Shown here piece after piece: positions 35,156 to 44,839 of a stretch of 64,000 nucleotides of DNA. The notes below the pieces were generated by a model. It did not search any database. It was not told the DNA's origin and worked only from the letters and a program-made list of their open reading frames with translations. Position 1 is the first letter of the stretch. Every line of letters begins with the position of its first letter. A program made the translations under genes and the position numbers. The stretch spans positions 1-64,000 of the forward strand of contig JANQQU010000082.1 of the NCBI GenBank assembly GCA_028284905.1. The letters are read 5' to 3'. This DNA comes from Calditrichia bacterium. GTDB taxonomy: Bacteria > Calditrichota > Calditrichia > RBG-13-44-9 > J075.

Positions 35156-37017
35156 TAGAGCTTCGCCGGCCGTTTAAATTTGCGTTCCAACTCTTCCATA
35201 TCCAGTGTAATAACCACCGGTCGCCCGCCGGGAGAAAAGTACGGCTCACGCGTGCTAAAGAGCTGATCCACCAGCGCATGCATTTCGTCCCGGTTTAGTT
35301 TTTCTCCGGTTTTAATGGCATTTTTGCTGGAAAATGCCGCGGCGATCTTTTCTTCCGGACTCAGCTTCATCCCATCATTTTCCTGGTAAAAATCAATAAT
35401 ATCGAGCAAGATACGCGTTTCGTTGGACACTTTCACATTCGACGGAATTGCCTCCACCACCAGGGTGCGGCCGCTCAGTTCGTTAATACTGAAGCCAATT
35501 TTTTTCAGCCAGTCCCGAATATCTTCGTAAATGAGAAATTCTTCCAGGGCCAGCTCCAACTGCTGCGGAAAGAGTAATTGCTGGGAGGGAATGGTGCGAT
35601 TCTCTTGCAGGGTGTTCAACAACTGCTCATACAAAATACGTTGGTGAGCAACATTCTGATCGATGATCACCAGGCCGCTTTTAATTTGGGAAAAGATGTA
35701 GCGATTATGCACCTGCCAAAGGTTCGGCTGAGCGTTTTCATCACTATCCTCCGGCACATCCCACTGATGTTTTTCTTCCGATGGCACCGCAGGTTTCGAA
35801 GGCAAAGCGGAAAAAGAAAAACTTTCCTGGGATTTCCGGCTGATCTTCCCACTGCCACTCACCGGCGGTTTTGGTTCGAGCGTAAATGGCTTGCTGCTAT
35901 CGGCCTCTTTCGGGGCATCCGTTGGTTTCGGAAATTTTACTTCCTGAAAGCCGCTACCGGCATCTCGAAAATGCTGGCGAATCGCCTGCTGGTCGATTTC
36001 CTGCTTGCCCGGGGAAAATCCATGAACCACATGCTGACTTTGAATCGCCTTGCGCACCGCGGATAAGAAAAACTGGTAAATCACCCGATCATTGGTAAAG
36101 CGCACCTCCATTTTCGTCGGATGCACATTTACATCAACCATACTCGGAGGCAGATGCAAATTCATCACGTACTGCGGATAACGGGAGCGGTCGATCAGGT
36201 TGCCATATCCCTGTACGATGGCATGAGAGAGGCTGCGGTTGACGATAACCCGGCGATTGAGAAAGATGTATTGATTGGCACTATTCCCGCGGGTGTGATC
36301 CGGTTTACAGACGTATCCTTCCAGCACGATATCGTTTAACTCCTCCCGGAAATAGATCAACCCATCATGGTATTTCTTCCCCATCGCCCGGGCGATACGC
36401 TCGTCCATTGGTTCCGCCGGAAGATTGTATAGCTCTTCGCCATTGTGGATAAGGATGAAATGTATTTCCGGATAAGCAAGGAAAAAACAACGCAGATTTT
36501 TCAGGATTTGGTTGAATTCCGTAACATCGGTTCGCAAAAAGTTGCGGCGGGCGGGCGTATTATAAAAAAGGTTTTTTACAGCAATAGAAGTGCCTTGTTT
36601 AAAGGCAATTTTCTCCCGAGACTCAATTCTCCCCCCGACAACTTCCAGCCGGGTCCCCAGGTTACTGCCTTCCGGGCAGGTTTTCATTTCGATTCGGGAC
36701 ACCGAGGCGATACTCGGTAGTGCCTCCCCGCGAAATCCCAGAGAGAGGATGCGCTCCAGATCTTCTGCGACGGTAATCTTACTGGTGGCATGGCGCATCA
36801 GGGCCAATTCCGCGTCATCCGCCGCCATGCCAACACCATTATCAAGCACTTGAATTAATTCTTTTCCGGAGCGGGAAATAATCACCGTAATTTTATCTGC
36901 GCGGGCATCAATCGCATTCTCGACCAACTCTTTTACCACCGATGCCGGGCGTTCGACAACCTCACCAGCAGCAATTTTGTTCGCGATTTGGGGGGAAAGA
37001 ATTTTAATCTTGGGCAT
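35155..37017 (-). CDS. mutL: DNA mismatch repair protein MutL, endonuclease motifs degenerate
   Basis: A 620-residue MutL. The N-terminal GHKL ATPase is intact: VVKELVENAIDARADKI, VLDNGVGM, RHATSKI, GFRGEALPSI and NLFYNTPARRNFL. A proline/serine-rich linker (about 340-420) joins the C-terminal dimerisation domain. In endonuclease-type MutL the latter bears DQHA(X)2E(X)4E, ACKxAV and CPHGRP. Here these read DQNVAHQRILYE, FSSKNAIK and SPGGRP, so the metal ligands in all three are replaced. The protein therefore looks like a non-nicking MutL of the E. coli sort. It starts the mutL-miaA operon. Confidence 0.95.
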   Translation of the reverse strand: MPKIKILSPQIANKIAAGEVVERPASVVKELVENAIDARADKITVIISRSGKELIQVLDNGVGMAADDAELALMRHATSKITVAEDLERILSLGFRGEALPSIASVSRIEMKTCPEGSNLGTRLEVVGGRIESREKIAFKQGTSIAVKNLFYNTPARRNFLRTDVTEFNQILKNLRCFFLAYPEIHFILIHNGEELYNLPAEPMDERIARAMGKKYHDGLIYFREELNDIVLEGYVCKPDHTRGNSANQYIFLNRRVIVNRSLSHAIVQGYGNLIDRSRYPQYVMNLHLPPSMVDVNVHPTKMEVRFTNDRVIYQFFLSAVRKAIQSQHVVHGFSPGKQEIDQQAIRQHFRDAGSGFQEVKFPKPTDAPKEADSSKPFTLEPKPPVSGSGKISRKSQESFSFSALPSKPAVPSEEKHQWDVPEDSDENAQPNLWQVHNRYIFSQIKSGLVIIDQNVAHQRILYEQLLNTLQENRTIPSQQLLFPQQLELALEEFLIYEDIRDWLKKIGFSINELSGRTLVVEAIPSNVKVSNETRILLDIIDFYQENDGMKLSPEEKIAAAFSSKNAIKTGEKLNRDEMHALVDQLFSTREPYFSPGGRPVVITLDMEELERKFKRPAKL

Positions 37018-37532
37018 ACAAATGAGTTCCGTTTTTTAGCCGGACATCCGGTCGATCTTTTCAATATAAAACGGAGTTGGTAGTGTTTCAAGCAAATATA
37101 TCCCGGAAAATTATCGGCGAATTCAGGAAAAATATCTGTCGAAACAAGCCTGCCATCACAACGGGGAAATAGCAGACTTATAGCTTTCAGGCAAACCTGG
37201 AACGTTTGGTTTTCAACGGTCTTTCAAAATACGGAGAAGGGAAGGAAGAGAATCGCAGGCATATTTACGGCCGGGAAAGCGGTAAAAATTTGTGACCGCT
37301 ATCACACCGGCCGCATGCAAGCCACTATTTCTGCGGTTTTTTAGCGATATTTGACAAAGTTCACACTGTTTGATGGTTTTCACAAGTGATAATGGTTTTG
37401 ACTCAGTTCACAAATTTTTGGCGGTAAGATGATAAGTTACTACGCTTGAAGTTTGAGAAATCCTGATTATCAGAATTGACCGTTTTCCGTCGCTGTTCCG
37501 GCCCTTGTACCGAGCTGAAGGAAGGATAAAAG
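37018..37532. other. 515-base divergent gap between mutL and the tailed secreted protein
   Basis: This gap carries a CRP-type palindrome at 37291-37306. Three TTCACA words lie at about 37360, 37379 and 37412 and TTGACA at 37351. I see no gene, and none of these combines into a convincing -35/-10 pair. It must contain promoters for both directions. Confidence 0.5.
37291..37306. promoter_or_regulatory. CRP/FNR-type operator candidate TGTGA-N6-TCACA
   Basis: TGTGACCGCTATCACA is an exact palindrome in its half-sites and matches the canonical CRP recognition arms. It is 242 bases before the start of the tailed secreted protein and 274 from mutL. A Crp/Fnr protein in this window has an R-E-x-x-x-R helix suited to TGTGA. 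Confidence 0.55.
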
Positions 37533-39683
37533 ATGAAAAGATATCCTGCATTACCACTAATCATTTGTATACTATCATTGTTCCTGCAACATCTGCCAGC
37601 CCAGACGATTGATGTTCAGGCGAATAACTATCCCACCTGGCAAATTGCGAACGCCACTGACGAAACCTGCTACCCCTCGGCCGCCTATGTCGAATTTTCC
37701 AACTTAACACCCGGCAATAAATACGACTATCGGGTCTTCTTCTTTTTAGACGGCAGTAATATTTTCGGGCAAGTTTATAATGAAGAACTTGGCAGTTTTA
37801 TAGATTATAATAATTTATCGGACCTACCGGTATTTACCGCAACCTCCAACGATACCGGCTTTCTGGTTCCCTACCGGGCAACACCGGATATGCTCAATAA
37901 TCTCGGTCCCTGGACGCTTACGCTGCAAGCAAGAGAGAGCGGCAGCGGCGCCTTCGAAGCCCAAAAAACTTTACCGGATACTGTCGGTTCCGGCGAGGAG
38001 GGCACTTCGGAATATGCCATGGGCTACCTGGTTTTTGCCGGCGACGATCCCGGTAAAAACAGCGGCACTCAAGGATTGCGAAAAGCGGTTGCCGTCGATG
38101 GCAGCCCGGTTCGTGGCATGTACATCACCGAACCAAATGATATTGACGAAGGCTATCCCTCAGATGGCGGTTATTATCGCCTTGCCTATCCGGCAGGTAC
38201 TTATCCCACCTTACGCTTTGCCATGCGCACCCTCGGTAACGAGCCGCTGGGTTACGAAATTCACAACAATGTGACCATCGGACTGGGCCAGGTTTACAAT
38301 CCCGGTCAACCCCAGGTGTTCGTTTACATTGACGGTAATAATTATCCCCTCTGGCAGTATGTCGTAGGCAGTAGCCTCGAGGAATGTTTTCCCGCTGCCG
38401 CTTATGTCAATTTCACCGGTTTACGGGTGGGTAACTCCTACACCTTTACCGCACGGTTTACCCGGCCGGGTCTGGAAACTTATTACGGCTACATTTATGA
38501 TCCCGGCAGCGATGGATTTATCGAATGGAATGACGGTTCCAATTTACCGAGTTTTACAGCCAGTAGTAATGAAATGGCCTTCTGGGTGGTTTATAAAGGA
38601 GAGCCGGCAATGCTCGAAGTTGATACCCCGTTCGGTGAATGGCGCTTTTCGGTAAATATCTCCGAAAATGGCTCTGGCATAGTTTCCACAGATCTCGATT
38701 TGCCGGTAACAGTCGGCAATAAAGAAGCCGATGGCTACCTGATGGGTTTTCTGGAAGCGCCCAGCGGTGCAGAAGCCGCGAATTTTGAAAACAAAATTAT
38801 GGCCATCCGCAATAATAGCAGTGGCTTCAATGGCATTTACATCACGGAAAACAATAATGTCGATGATGGATTTCCCATTAACCCGGGCTATTACCTCATC
38901 CCATATCCTACCGGGGAATATCCCTCGCTGGAATTTCAAACCCGTAACCGACCTGATAACACCGTGGTTGGATCGACGACACAAAACGGGGTAACGATCA
39001 GTGCCGGGGAAGTGGTTTCCGGAGATGATGCGCTGCCGATCAGTCTCCTTAGCTTTGCCGCCGCCGGCATGGATGAAGCCGTTCAGATTAACTGGTCCAC
39101 CGCCAGCGAAGTAAACAATCTCGGTTTTGAAATCTGGCGTTCTTTTAGCGAAGATGGTCAGTTTGAGAAAGTGGCCGGCTTCGAAACGCATCCGGAATTA
39201 CAAGGCTCCGGCAATACCAATATCCGCCGGGATTATCAATACATCGACCGACAAGTCCTTAATGATATTACCTACTACTACCAGCTGGCGGATGTTAGCT
39301 TCGAAGGTGTGCGGACCTTTCACCAGATCGTTTCCGCAATACCATCCGAAAACAGTCAGCCGATCGGGATCGCGCCTTCGGTATATGAATTGCTGCCAAA
39401 TTATCCCAATCCATTTAATCCGGAAACCACTATTCGCTACACCGTGGCCGGGGATCGTTTTGGCAGGCAGTTGGATGCGCCACTGCAAATCACCCTGGCG
39501 GTTTTTAATGCCCGGGGACAGCTGGTCAAGGAACTGGTGAACAGTCCGCATTATGCCGGCCATTACAGCACTACCTGGAACGGCACCGACGAAAGCAACC
39601 GACCGGTTAGCAGCGGGGTCTATTTTTATGTGCTGACATCGGCCAATTTTCGCCAGGCAGGAAAAATGCTCCTGATTCGCTAA
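37533..39683 (+). CDS. Secreted protein with two homologous domains and a type IX-style tail
   Basis: A 716-residue exported protein. The signal peptide ends LPAQ. Two homologous domains follow (about 22-260 and 265-490), sharing DGNNYPLWQYV-like starts, the phrase PAAAYVNFTGL/PSAAYVEFSNL and an ITExNDxDxGxP motif before a Tyr-Pro-rich end. A 100-residue domain (LLSFAAAGMDEAVQINWST) and a FlgD-like tail complete it: NYPNPFNPETTIRY, then SGVYFYVL and AGKMLLIR. Tails of this kind mark proteins for a secretion and sorting route in FCB relatives. The repeated domain is not one I recognise. GAAGGA lies eight bases before the ATG. Confidence 0.82.
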   Translation: MKRYPALPLIICILSLFLQHLPAQTIDVQANNYPTWQIANATDETCYPSAAYVEFSNLTPGNKYDYRVFFFLDGSNIFGQVYNEELGSFIDYNNLSDLPVFTATSNDTGFLVPYRATPDMLNNLGPWTLTLQARESGSGAFEAQKTLPDTVGSGEEGTSEYAMGYLVFAGDDPGKNSGTQGLRKAVAVDGSPVRGMYITEPNDIDEGYPSDGGYYRLAYPAGTYPTLRFAMRTLGNEPLGYEIHNNVTIGLGQVYNPGQPQVFVYIDGNNYPLWQYVVGSSLEECFPAAAYVNFTGLRVGNSYTFTARFTRPGLETYYGYIYDPGSDGFIEWNDGSNLPSFTASSNEMAFWVVYKGEPAMLEVDTPFGEWRFSVNISENGSGIVSTDLDLPVTVGNKEADGYLMGFLEAPSGAEAANFENKIMAIRNNSSGFNGIYITENNNVDDGFPINPGYYLIPYPTGEYPSLEFQTRNRPDNTVVGSTTQNGVTISAGEVVSGDDALPISLLSFAAAGMDEAVQINWSTASEVNNLGFEIWRSFSEDGQFEKVAGFETHPELQGSGNTNIRRDYQYIDRQVLNDITYYYQLADVSFEGVRTFHQIVSAIPSENSQPIGIAPSVYELLPNYPNPFNPETTIRYTVAGDRFGRQLDAPLQITLAVFNARGQLVKELVNSPHYAGHYSTTWNGTDESNRPVSSGVYFYVLTSANFRQAGKMLLIR

Positions 39684-39752
39684 TTCAATCAACAGACTGG
39701 TTAGCTCAATGAAATTTGGGATACAAAAATTTATTAATTTTTCACGATACCC

Positions 39753-39796
39753 GATGCTGGTTGCCGGAAGAAATAATTCGGTGTCCAGCATCTTTT
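39753..39796 (+). terminator. Rho-independent terminator
   Basis: GATGCTGG and CCAGCATC pair perfectly, with a second CCG/CGG stem inside and TTTT after. It closes the transcript of the tailed secreted protein before the CHAT operon. Confidence 0.75.
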
Positions 39797-39891
39797 GTCA
39801 CATGTAAAACAAGCATCACTTACCAATCGCGTCACCTATTGTGCCGGTGATATCAGCACCGGAGAGTTTTTCGCCAAGCAAGGATCAACAA

Positions 39892-42800
39892 ATGAAAATA
39901 TTTTACTGCTTATTAATCGTTTGTTCTCTGGCCGCCTGTTCCCGTCAGAGTGCCCCACCCCCGCCGGATCCGGCCGTGGAAGCCCGCTATGCAGAAGTGC
40001 TGCGCGCGGTTTCTTCCGGTGACTATGACGGTGCAATCGCCCTCTGCCAGGAAATTATTGCCCAGGCCCCGGATTTCCCCAAACCCTACCGGAAAATCGC
40101 TGACATTGCCCGTTTGAAAGAAGAATATTCCGGACCGCGGACAATTTTTCAGGACCTCATCGGGCAACAGCCGGAAAACGGCTACAGTTATTATGGATTG
40201 GGCCTGGTAGAATATTATGCCGGGGACTACATTCAGGCGGTGGATGCATTCAAAACCAGCATTCAGCTGCGTCCGGGGTTTCCCGATGCTTATGGCTACC
40301 GCGGTTTGGTGGATGCCTATGTCAAACTGGATGAGTTGCCCGGGGCATTAAACTATTTCCAGCAACGCCTGGCAGCAGATCCGGATAACGCCAATATTCA
40401 TTATGGCATTGGCTATACGCTGCGAAAACAAAAAGAATATGCGCCAGCACTCTCATCACTGGAAAAAGCCTGCGAGCTGGACAACTATCATTGGCAGGCG
40501 CTCCGCTCAATCGGCCTGGTCTATTATTTCCAGGGCAATTATAAAAAAGCCCTGAAATATTGGGAAAGAGAAGAGAAGGTCGATGATGAGATTGGCAACC
40601 TGGAAGCGCAGGGTCAGGTTATCGGCAACATTGGGGCGCTATTGATTGGCATTGGCGATTATCCCCGCGCGCTGCTTTTTACCCAGAAAGCGCTGGTGCT
40701 GGACCGTCGCACCGGCAACCTCGATGGCGAAGAAAAACGAACCTCTAATGTCGGCAGCATTTACCTCGACTTGGGAGATTATCAACGCGCACTGAGTTAT
40801 TATCAGCAGGCGCTGGCGCTCTCCCAAAGGCTGGCGGATAAGGAGCGGGAAGCGAACAATCTGATCAATCTTGGCAATGTTAATCTTTACCTGAATAATT
40901 ACGCCCGGATGGATTCTTCCTGGCAGCAGGCCCGGCAAATTTTTCATACGCTTGGTAATAGCAACGAAGAGATACACACTATTTCCAACATCGCCTTCAG
41001 TTATAATCTGCGCGAAGATTATCCGCGGGCCAGCGCTTTGCTGGATACTGCCCTTAGCTTAAGCGATGCGACAACCAATCCCGGCGTTCTTGGCGACCTG
41101 CACAATAATCTCGGCACCGCCAACCTGCGCCTGCAGCAATTGCCGGCCGCGCTGGAAAATTTCACACTCGGTTTAAAGCTGGGCAAGCAGATTCGCGAAC
41201 CGGCAATCATCTGGGAAGCACTCGCCGGTATCGCTGCCGTTCGGGAAGCGGAAGGCAATCCGAAGGAGGCCCTGAAACAGTATAAGAAAGCGATCGATAC
41301 GATTGAGAAAGTCCGGGAAACCCTCGGCACCGAAGCATTCAAATCCGGATATTTGAAAGACAAAATCCATATTTACGAAAAAACCATTCGCCTGCAAAAA
41401 GAATTGCACGGCCTTTATCCCGGAGAAGGATACGATCGCGATGCCTTTCATTACGCGGAACGGGCCAAAGCACGGGCATTCCTCGATTTACTCGCCGAGG
41501 CAGAAACCGAAATCGCCGAAGGTGTCGATCCCGCCCTACTGGAAAAAGAGTACGTCATTTACGAAACGATCGCCACTTTACAGGCTTCCTTTCAGGAGGT
41601 AAGCAGCGATTCGCAAGTCGCGAAACTTGAGGCGAAATTGCAGGATGCCCAGGCAGAACTGACTGCCCTCAAGGCGGAGATACATTTAAAGAATCCCCGC
41701 TATGCCGATTTAAAATATCCGCAGCCGGTTTCCGTTGAAGAAGTACAGGCAAAATTACTGCAGGACGATAATGCTTTTCTCCAATATGTACTGGGGGACA
41801 GCAGCTCCTTTCTTTTTGTCGTAACGAAAGAAGATTTTCAGATTTTTGATTTACCCGGACGGGCGGAGCTGAATGAATCCGTCACGCTCTTTCGCAGCAT
41901 GTTGCTTAATCCCGGCCGGTTTTCTTTCCGGATCTTCAACAGCCGCGCGAACAAACTCTATCGTTTGCTTATCGAACCGGCGCAGGAGATGTTAACCGGG
42001 AAAGAGACGCTGATACTTTCACCGGATGGCATTCTTCACTACCTGCCGTTCGATGCGCTGATCACCAAACGCGCCTCCCGTGGGCTCTCCCTTGCTGCGA
42101 ATTACCAGGGAGATCTGTCTTATTTGGTACGGGAACGCGCGCTCTGCTTCGGCCCTTCGGCAACCGTGCTGGTGCAATTGCAGGAAAATCCCTCGCCACA
42201 GGCAGCCTCTGCATACATGGCCTATGGTGATCCGGTTTTTGGCGATACCACCCACACCGCTGAAGACGTCATTCGTAATATCAACGACGGAGATGCCCTC
42301 CGGGCAGTAGCGGACGAACAGGTGCTTCGCTATGTTACCGGTGCACCGGATCTGCGCACATTTCGGAACAGCATTTATCGCCTCCCGAATACGCGCACCG
42401 AGGTGGTCAATATTTCCCGGCGCTACGCCGATAGCGGCACAAAGATTTATACCGGCAGCGCTGCCAGTGAAGAGAACGTGAAATACAATGATGCGCTCGC
42501 CAACTATCGCTACCTCCATTTCGCCACGCATGGCTTACTGAACGAGAAAAAGCCACAGTATTCCGGACTGGTCATGACGTTGGATGACGATACCGGCGAA
42601 GATGGTTTTCTGCAAATGAATGAAATTTTCAACCTGCGCCTCAATGCCCGCATGGTGGTATTATCCGCCTGCCAGACCGGCCTCGGTAAACTGGTGCGTG
42701 GGGAAGGGGTGATTGGGTTAACCCGCGCCTTTATGTATGCCGGGTCGCCCTCGGTGGTTGTAACGCTCTGGAATGTCGCGGACGAATCCACTTCCGTTTT

Positions 42801-42942
42801 TATGCAGCAGTTCTACCAGCATCTCGATGATAATCCGGCAGATGGCGCGGCTGCGCTTCGCCAGGCAAAGCTGGAGATGCTGAAAGATGCCAGGTATCAG
42901 CATCCATTTTACTGGGCACCATTTTCCATGGTAGGAAACTAA
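39892..42942 (+). CDS. CHAT-domain (caspase-like) lipoprotein with TPR repeats
   Basis: A 1016-residue envelope lipoprotein. The start at 39892 is chosen because AAGGA lies nine bases upstream and the signal peptide MKIFYCLLIVCSLAAC ends in a lipobox. TPR repeats fill about residues 30-470 (for example YRGLVDAYVKLDELPGALNYF and DLGDYQRALSYYQQALALS), and a coiled coil covers about 560-610. The C-terminal CHAT domain (about 690-1016) has the His-Cys dyad of caspase-like proteases: H880 in LHFATHGLL and C927 in LSACQTGLGK, followed by GVIGLTRAFMYAGSPSVVVTLWNV. It is the first gene of a tight operon with a cyclase one base downstream. CHAT proteins cleave partner proteins after a signal; the target here is unknown. 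Confidence 0.93.
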   Translation: MKIFYCLLIVCSLAACSRQSAPPPPDPAVEARYAEVLRAVSSGDYDGAIALCQEIIAQAPDFPKPYRKIADIARLKEEYSGPRTIFQDLIGQQPENGYSYYGLGLVEYYAGDYIQAVDAFKTSIQLRPGFPDAYGYRGLVDAYVKLDELPGALNYFQQRLAADPDNANIHYGIGYTLRKQKEYAPALSSLEKACELDNYHWQALRSIGLVYYFQGNYKKALKYWEREEKVDDEIGNLEAQGQVIGNIGALLIGIGDYPRALLFTQKALVLDRRTGNLDGEEKRTSNVGSIYLDLGDYQRALSYYQQALALSQRLADKEREANNLINLGNVNLYLNNYARMDSSWQQARQIFHTLGNSNEEIHTISNIAFSYNLREDYPRASALLDTALSLSDATTNPGVLGDLHNNLGTANLRLQQLPAALENFTLGLKLGKQIREPAIIWEALAGIAAVREAEGNPKEALKQYKKAIDTIEKVRETLGTEAFKSGYLKDKIHIYEKTIRLQKELHGLYPGEGYDRDAFHYAERAKARAFLDLLAEAETEIAEGVDPALLEKEYVIYETIATLQASFQEVSSDSQVAKLEAKLQDAQAELTALKAEIHLKNPRYADLKYPQPVSVEEVQAKLLQDDNAFLQYVLGDSSSFLFVVTKEDFQIFDLPGRAELNESVTLFRSMLLNPGRFSFRIFNSRANKLYRLLIEPAQEMLTGKETLILSPDGILHYLPFDALITKRASRGLSLAANYQGDLSYLVRERALCFGPSATVLVQLQENPSPQAASAYMAYGDPVFGDTTHTAEDVIRNINDGDALRAVADEQVLRYVTGAPDLRTFRNSIYRLPNTRTEVVNISRRYADSGTKIYTGSAASEENVKYNDALANYRYLHFATHGLLNEKKPQYSGLVMTLDDDTGEDGFLQMNEIFNLRLNARMVVLSACQTGLGKLVRGEGVIGLTRAFMYAGSPSVVVTLWNVADESTSVFMQQFYQHLDDNPADGAAALRQAKLEMLKDARYQHPFYWAPFSMVGN

Positions 42943-42943
42943 G

Positions 42944-44839
42944 ATGATATCTATTCAGAAAAGAATCCTGATTGGCCTGGGCCTGGGAACGCTTGCTTTT
43001 CTGCTGGTGTTCTGGATTGGTATCGCCTCATCTTCCGGCGGTAACGATTCACTGACCCGCACGCTCGATCTTAAATTTAACAGCCTGCTGTTTAAGTTAC
43101 GCGGAGAGCTGCCGGCAGACAGCAACATCGTTATCGTTGCAATTGACGAGTATTCCTTCGAGGATTTAAAAAAGCGCTGGCCCTGGTCGCCGGGCTTGCA
43201 TGCCCAACTGGTAGACTCCCTGCACCATTATGGCGCGAAAACAATCGTATTTGATATCGCCTTCTCGGAATCCAGCGAAGATCTTTATCCCGGGATGGAC
43301 GCGCAGTTCGCCACCGCGGTAGCGCGGGCCGGCAACGTCATCATACCGGCGAAATTCGAACGTTTGCGCAATCCGGTTTCCGGTGCGCCGGAAATTGTCT
43401 TCACCCGCCCGATTCCGGAAATTGCCAACGCTGCCTACAGCCTTGGCATTACCAATACGCCCGGGGAAATTGATGGCACCGTGCAGCGCTTTCCTTCCAC
43501 GGTCATGTTTCCCTTCCAGGGAGAAGCCTACCCGATGCTAACGCTGAGCGCGATCGGGGCATTTCGCGATGTGCATCCGACAACATCTGCGCCCTCCCTG
43601 CTGGCGATGCTCGGTTTGAATGATAATTACCGGCACCGTACGCAAATTAATTTTGCCGGCCCGGCGCAATCCTTCCAAACGATTTCCTACTACCGGGTTA
43701 TCCGCGGCGATGTGCCGCCCAATGCTTTTCGGAATAAAATTGTCCTTATCGGCGCAACTATTCTGGAAATGCACGACTATAAACCAACGCCGTTTTCCAC
43801 CCCGGAAGAGCCAAATATGGCCGGCATCGAAATTCATGCGAATATTGCCGCTACGCTATTGAGTCAAAATTATATCAGCGTATTTCCGCCCTTAACGCAG
43901 GCAGCGCTGGTGCTGATTATTGCCCTGCTTACCGGGATTTTAGGAATGTTTCTTCGTCCGCTTGCGGGCAGCATCACGGTTTTGCTCTTTTTATTGGGTT
44001 ATTTTGGCATTGCTGTCGTTGCTTTTATCAACTGGCAGCAGATTCTGCCCTTTGCAACAGTAATGGTCGTCGTACCGCTTGCATTTATCCTTGATACTAT
44101 TTATCGTTATCAAACAGTGGAAAAAGCGCGAAAGCAAATGAAGACACTCTTTGGACGATACGTGCCACCGGCAGTGGTCAACGAAATGCTCCGCAATCCG
44201 GACTTTGTGAACCTCGGCGGCGTGCGCAAACGGGCCACTTTGATGTTCTCCGATATTCGCGGATTTACCAGCATGTCCGGAGAGATGGCCCCGGAAGAAG
44301 TGGTATCCATCCTGAACGCCTATTTTGGGCTGATGACGCGCATCGTTTGGCAATATAAGGGCACAGTGGACAAATATATCGGTGATGGTTTGATGGTTTC
44401 TTTCGGTATTCCGGTGCCCCGGGAGAACCATGCAGAACTGGCGATACAAACCGCACTGGAGATGCAGCGGGCCATGCATACGTTAAACAAGCAGCTGGCA
44501 AAGCGGCTGAAGACGCCATTGAAAATCGGCATCGGCATTAACACCGGTTGGGTAATTGCCGGTAATATCGGGTCGGATATTCATACCGACTATACAGCGA
44601 TTGGAGATACGGTAAACGTAACCTCCCGCCTGGAAAGCATGACGAAAACGCTTGGCGCGAATATTATCGTCAGCGAAGCAACGTACCAGGAAGCCAAAGG
44701 GAAATTTTTATTCCGCGATCTGGGGTTACATACCCTGCGCGGTAAATCCGAGCCTGCACGGCTCTACCAGGTTTTGTCGAAGAAAATGAAAGACGAATCT
44801 GCCATAGAAGAAAGGGAATTACACTATGAAGACGACTAA
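42944..44839 (+). CDS. CHASE2-domain class III adenylate cyclase
   Basis: A 631-residue inner-membrane cyclase: an N-terminal helix (about 8-27), a periplasmic CHASE2 sensor (about 45-310), three helices (about 320-385) and a cytoplasmic class III catalytic domain (about 410-600). All catalytic residues are present: metal-binding D437 (SDIRGFTSM) and D481 (DKYIGDG), adenine-specifying K477 and D549, and transition-state N558 and R562 (GDTVNVTSRLE). It should make cAMP in response to a periplasmic signal. It starts one base after the CHAT gene and its end overlaps the next gene by 14 bases, so the three genes are translated from one message. Confidence 0.95.
   Translation: MISIQKRILIGLGLGTLAFLLVFWIGIASSSGGNDSLTRTLDLKFNSLLFKLRGELPADSNIVIVAIDEYSFEDLKKRWPWSPGLHAQLVDSLHHYGAKTIVFDIAFSESSEDLYPGMDAQFATAVARAGNVIIPAKFERLRNPVSGAPEIVFTRPIPEIANAAYSLGITNTPGEIDGTVQRFPSTVMFPFQGEAYPMLTLSAIGAFRDVHPTTSAPSLLAMLGLNDNYRHRTQINFAGPAQSFQTISYYRVIRGDVPPNAFRNKIVLIGATILEMHDYKPTPFSTPEEPNMAGIEIHANIAATLLSQNYISVFPPLTQAALVLIIALLTGILGMFLRPLAGSITVLLFLLGYFGIAVVAFINWQQILPFATVMVVVPLAFILDTIYRYQTVEKARKQMKTLFGRYVPPAVVNEMLRNPDFVNLGGVRKRATLMFSDIRGFTSMSGEMAPEEVVSILNAYFGLMTRIVWQYKGTVDKYIGDGLMVSFGIPVPRENHAELAIQTALEMQRAMHTLNKQLAKRLKTPLKIGIGINTGWVIAGNIGSDIHTDYTAIGDTVNVTSRLESMTKTLGANIIVSEATYQEAKGKFLFRDLGLHTLRGKSEPARLYQVLSKKMKDESAIEERELHYEDD

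Noticed and set aside
37350-37420. A second and third CRP site made of the TTCACA words
   Set aside because: The half-sites are not arranged as palindromes with six-base spacing.
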